A stretch of 64,000 bases of DNA from Streptacidiphilus sp. ASG 303 (lineage in GTDB: Bacteria > Actinomycetota > Actinomycetes > Streptomycetales > Streptomycetaceae). Under the pieces are notes generated by a model. That model was given only the letters and a program-made list of their open reading frames with translations. It was not told the DNA's origin and searched no databases. Where the stretch lies: assembly GCF_020991365.1 (NCBI RefSeq), contig NZ_JAJLRA010000026.1:1-64000 (forward strand), written 5' to 3'. The position numbers and the translations under genes were made by a program. Below, one piece after another: positions 1-7,200 of this stretch (its first letter is position 1; each line of letters begins with the position of its first letter).

Positions 1-1
1 A

Positions 2-94
2 CGCGCCCACCGCCCCCGCTACCCCACGGCCTTCCAGCACTACCTCGACTCCCACGGGCTGCGCTGGGAATGCTGGTGGCGGCAGGGCAAGTAA
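2..94 (+). CDS. C-terminal end of an unidentified protein (cut by window start)
   Basis: An open frame enters from the left edge and stops at TAA 92-94, giving the last 30 residues of a protein. The tail is rich in aromatic and basic residues and ends in ECWWRQGK. Codon use is ordinary for the window. The family cannot be recognised from so short a tail. It lies upstream of a rearranged segment, so it may itself be part of an accessory region. Confidence 0.35.
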   Translation, partial: RAHRPRYPTAFQHYLDSHGLRWECWWRQGK

Positions 95-333
95 CCGACC
101 ATCGAAGATCCCCGACAGAGTCGCTCATGGAGGGCCGACCGGCAGCGCCATCGCCTCGTCGGAATGCACACCCTGGGGTGGACGGCGAGCCTGGACGCTG
201 CCGTCCATTGTCGGAACAGCCCGCCGGACCAGGAGGAAATCCCGTACCGACGGGCCTCGATGAGCCCTGAAGGGAGGTCCTCTGCTCTGGAAACCTGGCG
301 CAGCAGTTTTCTTCGTCTTCTGGGGAGTGCCGG
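95..333. other. Non-coding stretch before the isochorismatase fragment
   Basis: About 240 bases with no convincing gene. Open frames on both strands lack protein-like composition. The last part presumably carries the promoter and ribosome binding site of the next gene; GGGGAG at 322-327 lies just upstream of its GTG start. Confidence 0.3.
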
Positions 334-645
334 GTGGAGATCAGCAGGGCTGATACGGCGGTGGTGTTCATCGACCCGCAGAACGACCCGCAGAACGACG
401 TGCTGAGCGAGGACGGGGCGGCCTGGGAGGCGGTCGGGGCGAGTGTCACGGAGAACAGGACCGTCGGGAACATGGAGAGGATCTTCGAGGCGGCGAGGGC
501 GGGCGGATACGAGGTCTTCATCTCGTCCCACTACTTCTACCCGACCGACAACGGGTGGCGCATGAACGGTCCGCTCGAGACGAGCGAGATCGAGACCCAC
601 GTGTTCGCGCGGACGGGACAACTCGATCTTGAGGTTGCCCCTTGA
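334..645 (+). pseudogene. Isochorismatase-family cysteine hydrolase, 3' end cut off by IS3 element
   Basis: The GTG-started frame opens with an AVVFIDPQND strand, the usual start of isochorismatase-like hydrolases, in which this Asp belongs to the catalytic triad. It continues with the helix and ISSHYFYPTD segment of the fold. Native sequence ends at base 629, about residue 98. The last few residues and the stop (643-645) are encoded by the IS end. Family members usually have about 180-220 residues and carry the catalytic Cys in the missing half, so the product should be inactive. A 12-bp tandem duplication (373-396) repeats DPQN inside the first strand, which is an additional lesion. Confidence 0.8.
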
Positions 646-656
646 GTGTGGACACC
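630..656 (+). repeat. Left terminal inverted repeat of IS3 element
   Basis: The terminal repeat pairs with 1880-1906 on the opposite strand. TGAGGTTGC at the tip and GTGTGGACACC at the inner end match exactly, with four mismatches between them. It supplies the in-frame stop codon (643-645) of the truncated isochorismatase gene. Confidence 0.85.
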
Positions 657-696
657 CCTGACAATCGGATCCGAGGATCCGGGAGGGGAAGTCCAG

Positions 697-981
697 GTGG
701 GACGTCCGTCGAAGTACAGCGACGAGTTCAGGTGGGATGCGGTGACGCTGGTCCGGTCCACGGGCCGGACGGTCGAGTCGGTGGCGGTGGAGCTCGGGGT
801 GAACCGGGAGACGCTGCGGACGTGGGTACGCCGCTCCGAGCAGGCGGACACGGCCTCCGGTGGCCTGGGCGCGGACGAGCGGGCCGAGTTGGCCCGCCTG
901 CGCAAGGCGGAGAAGGAGTGGCAGTTGGAGCGGGAGATCCTGCGCCGGGCGGCCCAGTATTTCGCGAAGGAGATGAAGTGA
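697..981 (+). CDS. IS3-family transposase OrfA (helix-turn-helix)
   Basis: A 94-residue protein starting at GTG 697, which is preceded by GGGAGGGG at 681-688. An in-frame GTG at 646 lies inside the terminal repeat and is less likely. The N-terminal half is the Tnp_1 type helix-turn-helix (RPSKYSDEFRWDAV, then VAVELGVNRETLRTWV). The C-terminal half is a Leu/Glu/Lys heptad region for oligomerisation with OrfB. OrfA binds the terminal repeats. Its stop overlaps the OrfB start by 4 nt, and OrfB lies in the -1 frame, as usual for this family. Confidence 0.88.
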   Translation: MGRPSKYSDEFRWDAVTLVRSTGRTVESVAVELGVNRETLRTWVRRSEQADTASGGLGADERAELARLRKAEKEWQLEREILRRAAQYFAKEMK

Positions 982-1874
982 GCCGCCGCTGGACCTTCAT
1001 CTCCACCGTCGCCGGGGAGTTCGGCGTCCAGCGGCTGTGCCGGGTCTTGGGAGTCTCCCGGTCCGGTTTCTACCGGTGGCAGGCCGGCGTGGAGGCCCGC
1101 CGGGCCCGCGAGAGGGCCGACGCCGAGGCGACCGCGGAGATCCGGGCAGTCCATGCGGAGCACGCCGGCGCCTACGGGGCTCCGCGGGTCCACGCCGAGC
1201 TACGGGCCCGCGGCCGGCTCATCAACCGCAAACGGGTGGCCCGGCTGATGCGCGAGCACGGGATCGTCGGCCTCCACCTGCGCAGACGCAAGCGGACAAC
1301 CGTGCGGGACCACACCGCGCCGCCGGCACCGGACCTGCTCGAGCGCAACTTCACCGCCGCAGCGCTCGATGTCCGCTGGTGCGGCGACATCACCTACATC
1401 CCCGTCGGATCGTCGTGGCTCTACCTGGCCACGGTGATCGACATCTGCTCGCGCCGGGTGATCGGCTGGTCCATCGCCGACCACATGCGCGTGGACCTGG
1501 TCGTCGATGCCATCGAGGCAGCCGTGGCCGCCCGCGGCGGGAACGTCGCAGGCGTGGCGTTCCACACCGATCGCGGAGCGCAATACACCAGCCGGGCCTT
1601 CGCCGCGGCCTGCCGCCGGCACGGCATCCGCCGATCCATGGGACGGGTCGGATCCAGCTACGACAACGCCCTGGCCGAGTCGTTCTTCCAGGGCCTGAAG
1701 CGGGAGTTGGCGCACCGGCGCCGGTGGACCTCGAAGGACGAGGCACGGCTCGACCTGTTCCGCTGGCTCGCGTACTACAACCACCGCCGCCGGCATTCAG
1801 CTCTGCAGTACCTCACACCCATCGAGTTCGAACAGCGCTTGATCGACTCCGCTAGCCTCGACCTCGCAGCATGA
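978..1874 (+). CDS. IS3-family transposase OrfB (DDE integrase domain)
   Basis: A 298-residue rve-type transposase. An HTH_21-like region (GVSRSGFYRW, then GAPRVHAELRARG) precedes the RNase H fold. The DDE triad is visible: Asp in LDVRWCGDITY, Asp in FHTDRGAQY, and Glu in SYDNALAESFFQGLK. The C-terminal WLAYYNHRRRHSAL block is typical. GTG 978 overlaps the OrfA stop in a GTGA arrangement, permitting reinitiation. Because OrfB is in the -1 frame, a frameshifted OrfAB fusion is also possible, but I see no clear A-rich slippery heptamer. The frame is intact, so the element may still be mobile. Confidence 0.9.
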   Translation: MSRRWTFISTVAGEFGVQRLCRVLGVSRSGFYRWQAGVEARRARERADAEATAEIRAVHAEHAGAYGAPRVHAELRARGRLINRKRVARLMREHGIVGLHLRRRKRTTVRDHTAPPAPDLLERNFTAAALDVRWCGDITYIPVGSSWLYLATVIDICSRRVIGWSIADHMRVDLVVDAIEAAVAARGGNVAGVAFHTDRGAQYTSRAFAAACRRHGIRRSMGRVGSSYDNALAESFFQGLKRELAHRRRWTSKDEARLDLFRWLAYYNHRRRHSALQYLTPIEFEQRLIDSASLDLAA

Positions 1875-1879
1875 AACCC

Positions 1880-1906
1880 GGTGTCCACACTTGGGGTGCA
1901 ACCTCA
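1880..1906 (-). repeat. Right terminal inverted repeat of IS3 element
   Basis: Reverse-complement partner of 630-656. Its outermost three bases (1904-1906) form the TGA that terminates the truncated ctaD frame read on the minus strand. Confidence 0.85.
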
Positions 1907-2467
1907 GAAGTTGACCGACCCCAGGATGGTGGACAGGCCCGCCACGACCAGGCCCATCGCCCACAGGTCGCCGCCGGGGCCCGGCGTGCGGACCGCGTCC
2001 GACAGCGGCGTGTAGGCGAACCACCCGAACGAGGCCGCGCCCTCGGGTGTGAGGAAACCGGCCAGCACCGTGAGCCCGCCGAAGAGGAACACCCAGTAGG
2101 TGAAGGCGTTCAGCCGGGGGAAGGCCACGTCGGGCGCGCCGATCTGCAGCGGCATCACCACGTTGGCGAAGCCCGTGAACGTGGGCGTGGCGAAGAGCAG
2201 CAGCATGACGGTGCCGTGGATCGTGAACAGCTCGTTGTACTGCTGGGCGCTCACCACCTGGAGGCCGGGACGGGCCAGCTCCGCCCGCATCACCAGGGCG
2301 AGGACCCCGGCGACCAGGAAGAACCCGAAGGCGGTCGCCAGATAGAGGTTGCCGATCGTCTTGTGGTCGGTGGTGGTGAGCCACCGGGTGACGGTCGACC
2401 CCTGCCGGACCCGCCGGGCGGTCGCCTCCCCGGCGGTCCGCTGCGACGGCCTGTCGACGAGCGCCAC
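1904..2467 (-). pseudogene. ctaD: Cytochrome c oxidase subunit I, N-terminal third only
   Basis: The minus-strand frame starts at GTG 2467, with GGAGG 9 nt upstream. It encodes 187 residues that clearly belong to haem-copper oxidase subunit [15 protein letters not shown] at the start, then the first helices with [15 protein letters not shown] (containing a haem a ligand His) and [20 protein letters not shown]. It stops at GSVNF, where the IS3 end supplies TGA. Actinobacterial CtaD is about 550-580 residues long, so CuB ligands and proton channels are lost and the gene is dead. It faces away from qcrB, so the two once formed a divergent respiratory pair. Confidence 0.9.
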
Positions 2468-2791
2468 CGCGGTCTCCCTCCGTCGGTCCGCGGGCGGGGC
2501 CGTCGGCCCGCGGAACGGGCGATGGGTTCCACCGGGTCCCCCGGGCGAAACGCAGCGGAAGGGGGCCGGCGGCGCGCGGGAGCCGGACGGCCGTGCGTCG
2601 TCCGCCCGGAAGGGGGCACCCGGAGGCCCCGGGCCGTGCGGCCCGGGACGGCCGGGCGGCCCACACCGACGCCCTCTTTCAGGCGGAGTCCCGGAGCGCT
2701 CCGGGGCGGCGCCGACGGCACGGGGCACGGTCCCGCCGACGGCGGCCGTGCAGCCGTCGGCAGGCCGCCCGCAGGAAGGACGGAGGGAGCC
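2468..2791. promoter_or_regulatory. Divergent promoter region between ctaD remnant and qcrB
   Basis: 324 bases with no gene. Both flanking genes read outward and each has a purine-rich ribosome binding site at the border (GGAGG before ctaD, GGAGGGAG at 2782-2789 before qcrB). No AT-containing hexamers could be assigned confidently as -10 or -35. The sequence is uniformly GC-rich. Confidence 0.4.
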
Positions 2792-4453
2792 GTGGTGCTG
2801 TTCCGGACGAGGACGCGGCCGGGGCGCCGCGCCGGACGTGCAGCCGAGGGGGCGGCGACGGCACTCGACCGGCGGCTGCCGCTGATGGAGGCGGGCCGGT
2901 CCCTGCTCCGCAAGGCCTTCCCCGACCACTGGTCCTTCCTGCTCGGGGAGATCGCCCTCTACAGCTTCGCGATCCTGGTGCTCACCGGGGTCTTCCTGAC
3001 GTTCTTCTTCCACCCCTCCATGACGGAGACGGTCTACCGCGGCGCGTACACGCCGCTGCGCGGCGTGCGGCTGTCGGAGGCCTATGCCTCGACCCTGCAC
3101 ATCAGCTTCGACGTGCGCGGAGGGCTGCTGATCCGGCAGGTCCACCACTGGGCGGCGCTGCTCTTCCTCGCGTCGATCGGCGTGCACCTGCTGCGGATCT
3201 TCTTCACCGGGGCCTTCCGCCGCCCCCGCGAGCTCAACTGGACGATCGGCGTGACGCTGCTGCTGCTCGCGCTCCTGGAGGGCTTCGCCGGCTACTCGCT
3301 CCCCGACGATCTGCTGTCCGGCACCGGGCTGCGCACGGCCCAGGGCTTCGTCCTGGCGGTGCCGGTCGCCGGCACGTACCTGAGCTTCCTCCTCTTCGGC
3401 GGCGAGTACCCGGGGCACGAGATCATCCCTCGCCTGTACGCCGCACACGTCCTGCTGCTGCCCGGCCTGCTGGTGGCGCTGGTCACCGCGCACCTGGTGC
3501 TGGTGGTGCGCCTCAAGCACACCCAGTGGGCCGCGCGGGGTGCGACGGGGCGCAACGTGCTGGGCAAGCCGCTGTTCCCGCAGTACGCGGCGAAGTCGGC
3601 CGGGTTCTTCTTCGCGGTCTTCGGCGTGCTGGCGCTGCTGTCGGCCGTCGCCCAGGTCAACCCGGTGTTCGCGTACGGGCCCTACCGGGCCGACCAGGTC
3701 TCCACGGACGCCCAGCCGGACTGGTACATGGGCTTCCTGGAGGGGGCTATCCGGCTCATGCCCGGCGCGGAGACCCGGCTGTGGGGGCACACGGTCTCCT
3801 GGAACCCGCTGCTGCCGGCCGTGGTCCTGCCCGGCGTGCTCTTCCTGCTGCTGTACGCCTACCCCTTCTTCGAGCGGTGGGTGACCGGCGACACGGGCGA
3901 GCACCACCTGGCGGACCGCCCCCGCAACCAGCCCGTACGGACCGGGATCGGCGTGGCCGCCCTGTCCTGGTACACGGTGCTGCTGCTGGCCGGCGGGCAG
4001 GACGTCCTCGCGTACACGCTGCACGTGTCCGTCGACGCGCTGAACCGGTTCCTGCGGGTCTGTTTCCTCGTGGTCCCACCGGCGGCGTTCTGGCTGGCCC
4101 GGCGCGCAGCCCTGGCGCTCCAGGCGCACGACCGCGAGCTGCTGGAGGAGGGGGAGGAGGCCGGCTTTGTCCGGCAGGAGGTGCAGGGTGCCTACGAGGG
4201 CTCGCACCGCCGGATCGGGGCCGACCGGGCGTACGTCCTCATGGCCCGCAGGCTGCCGCGGCCGCTGCCCGCGCCGCCCGGGGGCGCGGCGGCGCCCCGC
4301 CGCGCGCGGCTGCGGTCGGCGCTGAGCGCCTGGTACACCGGCGACCGGGTGGAGATGCCGGCCACCGATGCACAGCGGCGGCGGATCGCCGCCCTCACGG
4401 CCGGTCCGGCGCGCGGCACGGGCGGTGCGGACGGGGTGGACGACGAGCGGTAG
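2792..4453 (+). CDS. qcrB: Cytochrome bc complex cytochrome b subunit (QcrB-type)
   Basis: A 553-residue membrane protein, near the normal length of actinobacterial QcrB. It would carry electrons from menaquinol to cytochrome c in complex III. The core helices contain paired haem-ligand histidines: [18 protein letters not shown] in one helix, and AAHVLLL...VTAHLVL in the next, about 14 residues apart. The Qo-site loop reads PDWYMG, the actinobacterial form of PEWY. An extended cytosolic C-terminal tail follows the last helices. Start GTG 2792 (or 2795) follows GGAGGGAG. No qcrA or qcrC is adjacent, so this is an orphan or second copy. Its former neighbour ctaD is truncated, so it may no longer serve a complete chain from this locus. 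Confidence 0.9.
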   Translation: MVLFRTRTRPGRRAGRAAEGAATALDRRLPLMEAGRSLLRKAFPDHWSFLLGEIALYSFAILVLTGVFLTFFFHPSMTETVYRGAYTPLRGVRLSEAYASTLHISFDVRGGLLIRQVHHWAALLFLASIGVHLLRIFFTGAFRRPRELNWTIGVTLLLLALLEGFAGYSLPDDLLSGTGLRTAQGFVLAVPVAGTYLSFLLFGGEYPGHEIIPRLYAAHVLLLPGLLVALVTAHLVLVVRLKHTQWAARGATGRNVLGKPLFPQYAAKSAGFFFAVFGVLALLSAVAQVNPVFAYGPYRADQVSTDAQPDWYMGFLEGAIRLMPGAETRLWGHTVSWNPLLPAVVLPGVLFLLLYAYPFFERWVTGDTGEHHLADRPRNQPVRTGIGVAALSWYTVLLLAGGQDVLAYTLHVSVDALNRFLRVCFLVVPPAAFWLARRAALALQAHDRELLEEGEEAGFVRQEVQGAYEGSHRRIGADRAYVLMARRLPRPLPAPPGGAAAPRRARLRSALSAWYTGDRVEMPATDAQRRRIAALTAGPARGTGGADGVDDER

Positions 4454-4649
4454 GCGGCAGGCGGGCGGTCCGGTCCGCCGACGGGGCTGCGGGGCCGCCC
4501 GGACGCATGGGGCCGGAAGCGGAGCGGGCCGGAGGGCGGCCCCGAGGCCGGAAGGGCACCGCCTCCTGCCGGAGGAGCGCCACCGGACGCGGGCCGGCTG
4601 CCCGGGCGTGCGGACCGGCGGGGACCGCCGGTCCGCAGGGTCTCCGGCC

Positions 4650-4988
4650 TCAGTCCTTCAGCGGGTCGTGGCCCCAGTTCATCAGGGAGTACCGCCACGT
4701 GGTGTCGGTGACGTCGCCGGAGGGGCGCTGGGTGAGGTGCCGCCTGATGTAGCCGCAGACCTTGCGCATGTGTGCCAGGTCGTCCTCGCTCAGGTCCGCC
4801 TTCCTCGTGCGCAGCAGCCCGACGATCCGGCGGCCCGAGGCGTGGCCGGTGCTCTCGCCGCCGTCGCGGTGCTGGCCGGCCTTCTTGGACTCGTCCCGCT
4901 CCAGCCACTTCTCCAGTTGGGCCGGAGGGATGTTGACCAGGTCCTTGAAGGCGGAGACCGTCCCGTCGCGGTCCTGGCCGCCGGCCAC
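4650..4988 (-). CDS. DUF3140-family protein
   Basis: A 112-residue soluble protein starting at GTG 4988. It begins with a region resembling a short DNA- or protein-binding fold ([16 protein letters not shown]), has a basic centre, and ends in [14 protein letters not shown], the signature tail of DUF3140. It starts 2 nt after the DUF2945 stop, so the two genes are translated from one transcript. The pair is widespread in bacteria and fungi-associated genomes, but no biochemical role is established; a link to stress or plasmid/soil adaptation is only suggested in the literature. Confidence 0.82.
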   Translation of the reverse strand: MAGGQDRDGTVSAFKDLVNIPPAQLEKWLERDESKKAGQHRDGGESTGHASGRRIVGLLRTRKADLSEDDLAHMRKVCGYIRRHLTQRPSGDVTDTTWRYSLMNWGHDPLKD

Positions 4989-4990
4989 GG

Positions 4991-5218
4991 TCAGGACCCC
5001 TTCTTCTTCCTGAGTGCGTCCGGGCGGTGGACCGCGGTGCGGCCGGACTTGTCGCTGCGCACCAGGTACTGCGGGTCCTCGGGGGAGGCGTCGACGGTGC
5101 GGCCGGCCTCCTCGCTGCGGGAGGTGATCTCCTTCTCCACCCTGCCGACCGCCTCCGAGCCGTGGCTCTTCCAGGAGACTTCGTCGCCGGGGCGCGGCTT
5201 CCGGTCCTTCTGCGACAT
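4991..5218 (-). CDS. DUF2945-family (TUDOR-like) small protein
   Basis: A 75-residue, highly charged protein starting at ATG 5218. It reads RPGDEVSWKSHGSEAVGRVEKEIT and then PQYLVRSDKSGRTAVHRPDALRKK, the compact beta-barrel pattern of the DUF2945/hypervirulence-associated TUDOR family. It is the first gene of a two-gene operon with the DUF3140 gene. The basic C-terminus suggests nucleic acid or protein binding. The function is not known. Confidence 0.82.
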   Translation of the reverse strand: MSQKDRKPRPGDEVSWKSHGSEAVGRVEKEITSRSEEAGRTVDASPEDPQYLVRSDKSGRTAVHRPDALRKKKGS

Positions 5219-5367
5219 GCGGTTCCCCTTCGGATCGTCCGTTATGCCTGTTTCCCGGACGCGTACCCGGCCCGTCGGGGACGTAACGATCCGGCTCCCC
5301 TCCGGCTCCCTGCCCGCCGGCCGCGAACGGGCCGGCCCGGGCGGAGGTGCCGCCCGGAGGAGCGGTC

Positions 5368-5898
5368 GTGCATCATGCAGACATGGGGCTCCGATCCTCC
5401 CGCACGTCGGCCGTACTCCCCGCCCTGCTCGCGGGCGCGGCCGTTCTGACGGCCTGCTCCGGCCACGCGCCGCCGCCGGACGGCCCTTCCGGGACGGCGG
5501 CGGGCCCCCCGGTGCCGGGCACCGTCCGCATCACCTCCTCCGCAGGCCCCTACGGGCCCGCGCTCACGATCACCCGCGCGGCGGTCCGGCGCGACGCGCA
5601 GGGCCGGGAGGAGCTCGTGATGACCGTGCACAACGACGGCCGGGCCCCCGAGCACCTGGCGTTCGTGCAGACGCCCCACGCGACGCACGTGGCGGTCGAG
5701 GGCGCCGGGCCCGGGGACGTCCCGTCCACGGCAGGGGTCTCCCTGCCGCCCCACGGGGAGGTCTCCTTCGGCGGACACGGCCCCCGCCTCGTCCTCGAGC
5801 ACCCCCACGGTCTGGAGCCCGGACACGCGGCACCGTTCCTGCTCGAGTTCGGAGTGGCCGGCCTGGTCCGCCTGCAGGCACCCGTCTCCCCCCGCTGA
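5368..5898 (+). CDS. Secreted lipoprotein with PCuAC-like copper-chaperone fold
   Basis: A 176-residue protein. GTG 5368 is favoured because GGAGGA lies 6 nt upstream; ATG 5383 is the alternative. The signal peptide is short and basic with a hydrophobic core, and ends in lipobox LTAC with Cys at residue 30. After a Pro/Gly linker, the mature domain contains a VHNDGRAPEHLAFVQTPHATHV strand and a VSLPPHGEVSFGGHGPRLVL segment, a layout like PCu(A)C copper chaperones. The canonical Met ligands are mostly absent while His residues are kept, so metal binding is uncertain. It would sit on the outer face of the membrane. Confidence 0.72.
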   Translation: MHHADMGLRSSRTSAVLPALLAGAAVLTACSGHAPPPDGPSGTAAGPPVPGTVRITSSAGPYGPALTITRAAVRRDAQGREELVMTVHNDGRAPEHLAFVQTPHATHVAVEGAGPGDVPSTAGVSLPPHGEVSFGGHGPRLVLEHPHGLEPGHAAPFLLEFGVAGLVRLQAPVSPR

Positions 5899-6180
5899 CG
5901 GCCCCCCCCACCGGCACCCCGCCCCCGGCACCCCGCCTCCCGGGCCACAGCGAGTCCGACGCGACCCTGTGGCGGACCGCAGGCCGGGCGCCCCGGGGTC
6001 CCTCCGGAGGAGGGCGCGGTGGTCTCAGGGCAGGGCGAGGAGGCTGACGGCGACGGCCGCGGTGTCCAGGCCGATCAGTCGGCCGCGGTGGATGCGCTCG
6101 GCCGGCACGCTCCGCGCGAGCAGGACGGCGCCCGCCGGGTGCAGGGCGCCGCCAGGTCACGCCCGGACGCACGCCCGTCC
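5899..6180. other. Intergenic stretch, no gene seen
   Basis: The gap between the lipoprotein and the convergent hydrolase. The plus-strand open frames here have no protein-like composition. The distal part leads into the paired-hairpin structure at 6181-6226. Confidence 0.35.
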
Positions 6181-6226
6181 GGTCCGCAGCGCGGGAAGAC
6201 AAATCCCGCAGGGTCGGACCTGCGGG
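6181..6226. terminator. Pair of mutually exclusive hairpins between convergent genes
   Basis: CCCGCAGG (6205-6212) and CCTGCGGG (6219-6226) form an 8-bp stem. An alternative fold pairs GCGGGA (6191-6196) with TCCCGC (6204-6209) inside GGTCCG/CGGACC (6181-6186 and 6215-6220). The folds share bases and cannot coexist. It lies 3' of the hydrolase gene (minus strand), and the position fits a bidirectional terminator. Confidence 0.5.
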
Positions 6227-6252
6227 CCGGTCCCGGGGCGGCGCGACGCCGC

Positions 6253-7110
6253 TCACCCCCGGTGGTCGAGGAACCGTCGCAGGTGGGCCATCACCTGCTG
6301 CGGCGCTTCGAGGTGCGGGAAGTGGCCCACGCCCTCGAGGGGGACGCCGCCGGGGACGTGGCGGAGCACCTCGGCCCCCACGCAGCCGTCGTCGGCGCCG
6401 TGCAGGTAGAGCCACGGCTGGGGGAGGCGGCCGCCTGCCGCGGCCTGCTCGGCGGCGAGCGCCCGGTCGGCGGCGTGGGGGTCGAACACCGACCGGTACC
6501 AGCCGAGGGCGGCGCTCAGGTGCGCACGGTCGGGCAGGGCGGCCCGCACGTGCTCCAGGTGGGGCGAGGGGTCCAGCCCCGGTGACCAGTCGCGCCACAG
6601 GCCGTGCAGGAACGCGAAGCCGTCGAGGCCGATGAGGTCCTCCGCGGCCGGGTGCTGGAAGACGAACGTGTACCACGAGCGCTTGAGCTGGCCGTACGTG
6701 GCCGCCAGCGCGGCCAGCGCGGGGGCCGGCGGTACCGACAGGGTCACCACCCGGCCGAACAGGTCGGGTCGGCGCGCCGCCGCCCCGTAGGCGATCACCG
6801 CTCCGATGTCGTGCCCGATCAGCAGGGTGCGCTCGTCCGCTCCCTCCGTTTCCGCCAGGGCCACGATGTCGCCGACGTGCGCGCTCGGACCGTGGTCGCC
6901 GTCCGCGGCCGGACTGCTGGGCGCGTAGCCGCGCAGCCAGGGCGCGACCACGCGGAAGCCCGCGTCCAGCAGCCCGCGGGCCAGAGGCTCCCAGGAGTGG
7001 GGCGTGTCGGGGAAGCCGTGCAGCAGGAGGGCGAGCGGCGCGTCGGACGGGCCGCCCCCCAGGTGGGCCGTCGTCCGGCCGTGCATCGTGCGGGTGTCGG
7101 GTCTCAACAA
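6253..7110 (-). CDS. Alpha/beta hydrolase, epoxide-hydrolase type
   Basis: A 285-residue cytosolic hydrolase. HGFPDTPHSW (31-40) forms the oxyanion-hole loop. The nucleophile elbow is GHDIGA with Asp101, where epoxide hydrolases and haloalkane dehalogenases carry Asp instead of Ser. The catalytic His is in GHFPHLE (about 263) and the acid is probably in HGADD. A cap domain with WYTFVFQ and WRDWSP follows the elbow. It most likely opens an epoxide by an alkyl-enzyme intermediate; dehalogenation is less likely. It is divergent from the alcohol dehydrogenase and shares the 28-bp dyad at 7139-7166, so it probably belongs to the same regulated catabolic set. Confidence 0.82.
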   Translation of the reverse strand: MLRPDTRTMHGRTTAHLGGGPSDAPLALLLHGFPDTPHSWEPLARGLLDAGFRVVAPWLRGYAPSSPAADGDHGPSAHVGDIVALAETEGADERTLLIGHDIGAVIAYGAAARRPDLFGRVVTLSVPPAPALAALAATYGQLKRSWYTFVFQHPAAEDLIGLDGFAFLHGLWRDWSPGLDPSPHLEHVRAALPDRAHLSAALGWYRSVFDPHAADRALAAEQAAAGGRLPQPWLYLHGADDGCVGAEVLRHVPGGVPLEGVGHFPHLEAPQQVMAHLRRFLDHRG

Positions 7111-7138
7111 GGTCCAAGCCTTTCCGCAGGGTCTTGTT

Positions 7139-7166
7139 CTGTAAAATATTTCGCCCTACGCTACAG
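7139..7166. promoter_or_regulatory. Operator-like dyad CTGTA-N18-TACAG in divergent promoter
   Basis: CTGTAAA at 7139-7145 and CTACAG at 7161-7166 flank 18 bp. The same half-sites with the same spacing recur at 10301-10328 before the thiolase gene. The site lies between the hydrolase and the alcohol dehydrogenase, in one of the few AT-rich spots nearby, so it probably overlaps promoter elements. The likely ligand is the TetR protein encoded at 15218-15844. Confidence 0.6.
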
Positions 7167-7200
7167 CGCAAGGCCCCTGCGAAGAAGGAGGGACGCAGCA

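Larger units (their letters stand above)
630..1906 (+). mobile_element. IS3-family insertion sequence, complete ends
   Basis: The element is about 1.28 kb, with two overlapping frames (HTH OrfA and DDE OrfB) between imperfect terminal inverted repeats of about 27 bp (630-656 and 1880-1906). Both tips read TGAGGTTGC inward and both share the inner block GTGTGGACACC. TG...CA tips are normal for IS3 elements. The bases flanking the two ends (TCT at 627-629, GAA at 1907-1909) do not form a direct repeat. Each end abuts a different truncated gene, so this copy probably sits at a deletion or recombination junction rather than at a simple insertion site. Confidence 0.88.

Noticed and set aside
40-621. 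193-codon minus-strand frame over the isochorismatase region
   Set aside because: It runs antisense to a recognisable hydrolase and has random, Arg-rich composition with no family pattern.
646-696. OrfA of the IS3 element starting at GTG 646
   Set aside because: This start lies inside the terminal inverted repeat and lacks a ribosome binding site; GTG 697 has a strong one.
1871-2791. N-terminal extension of QcrB reaching back to the IS3 element
   Set aside because: The frame is open, but its translation is His/Gln/Gly-rich antisense to ctaD. The QcrB family start and a ribosome binding site are at 2792.
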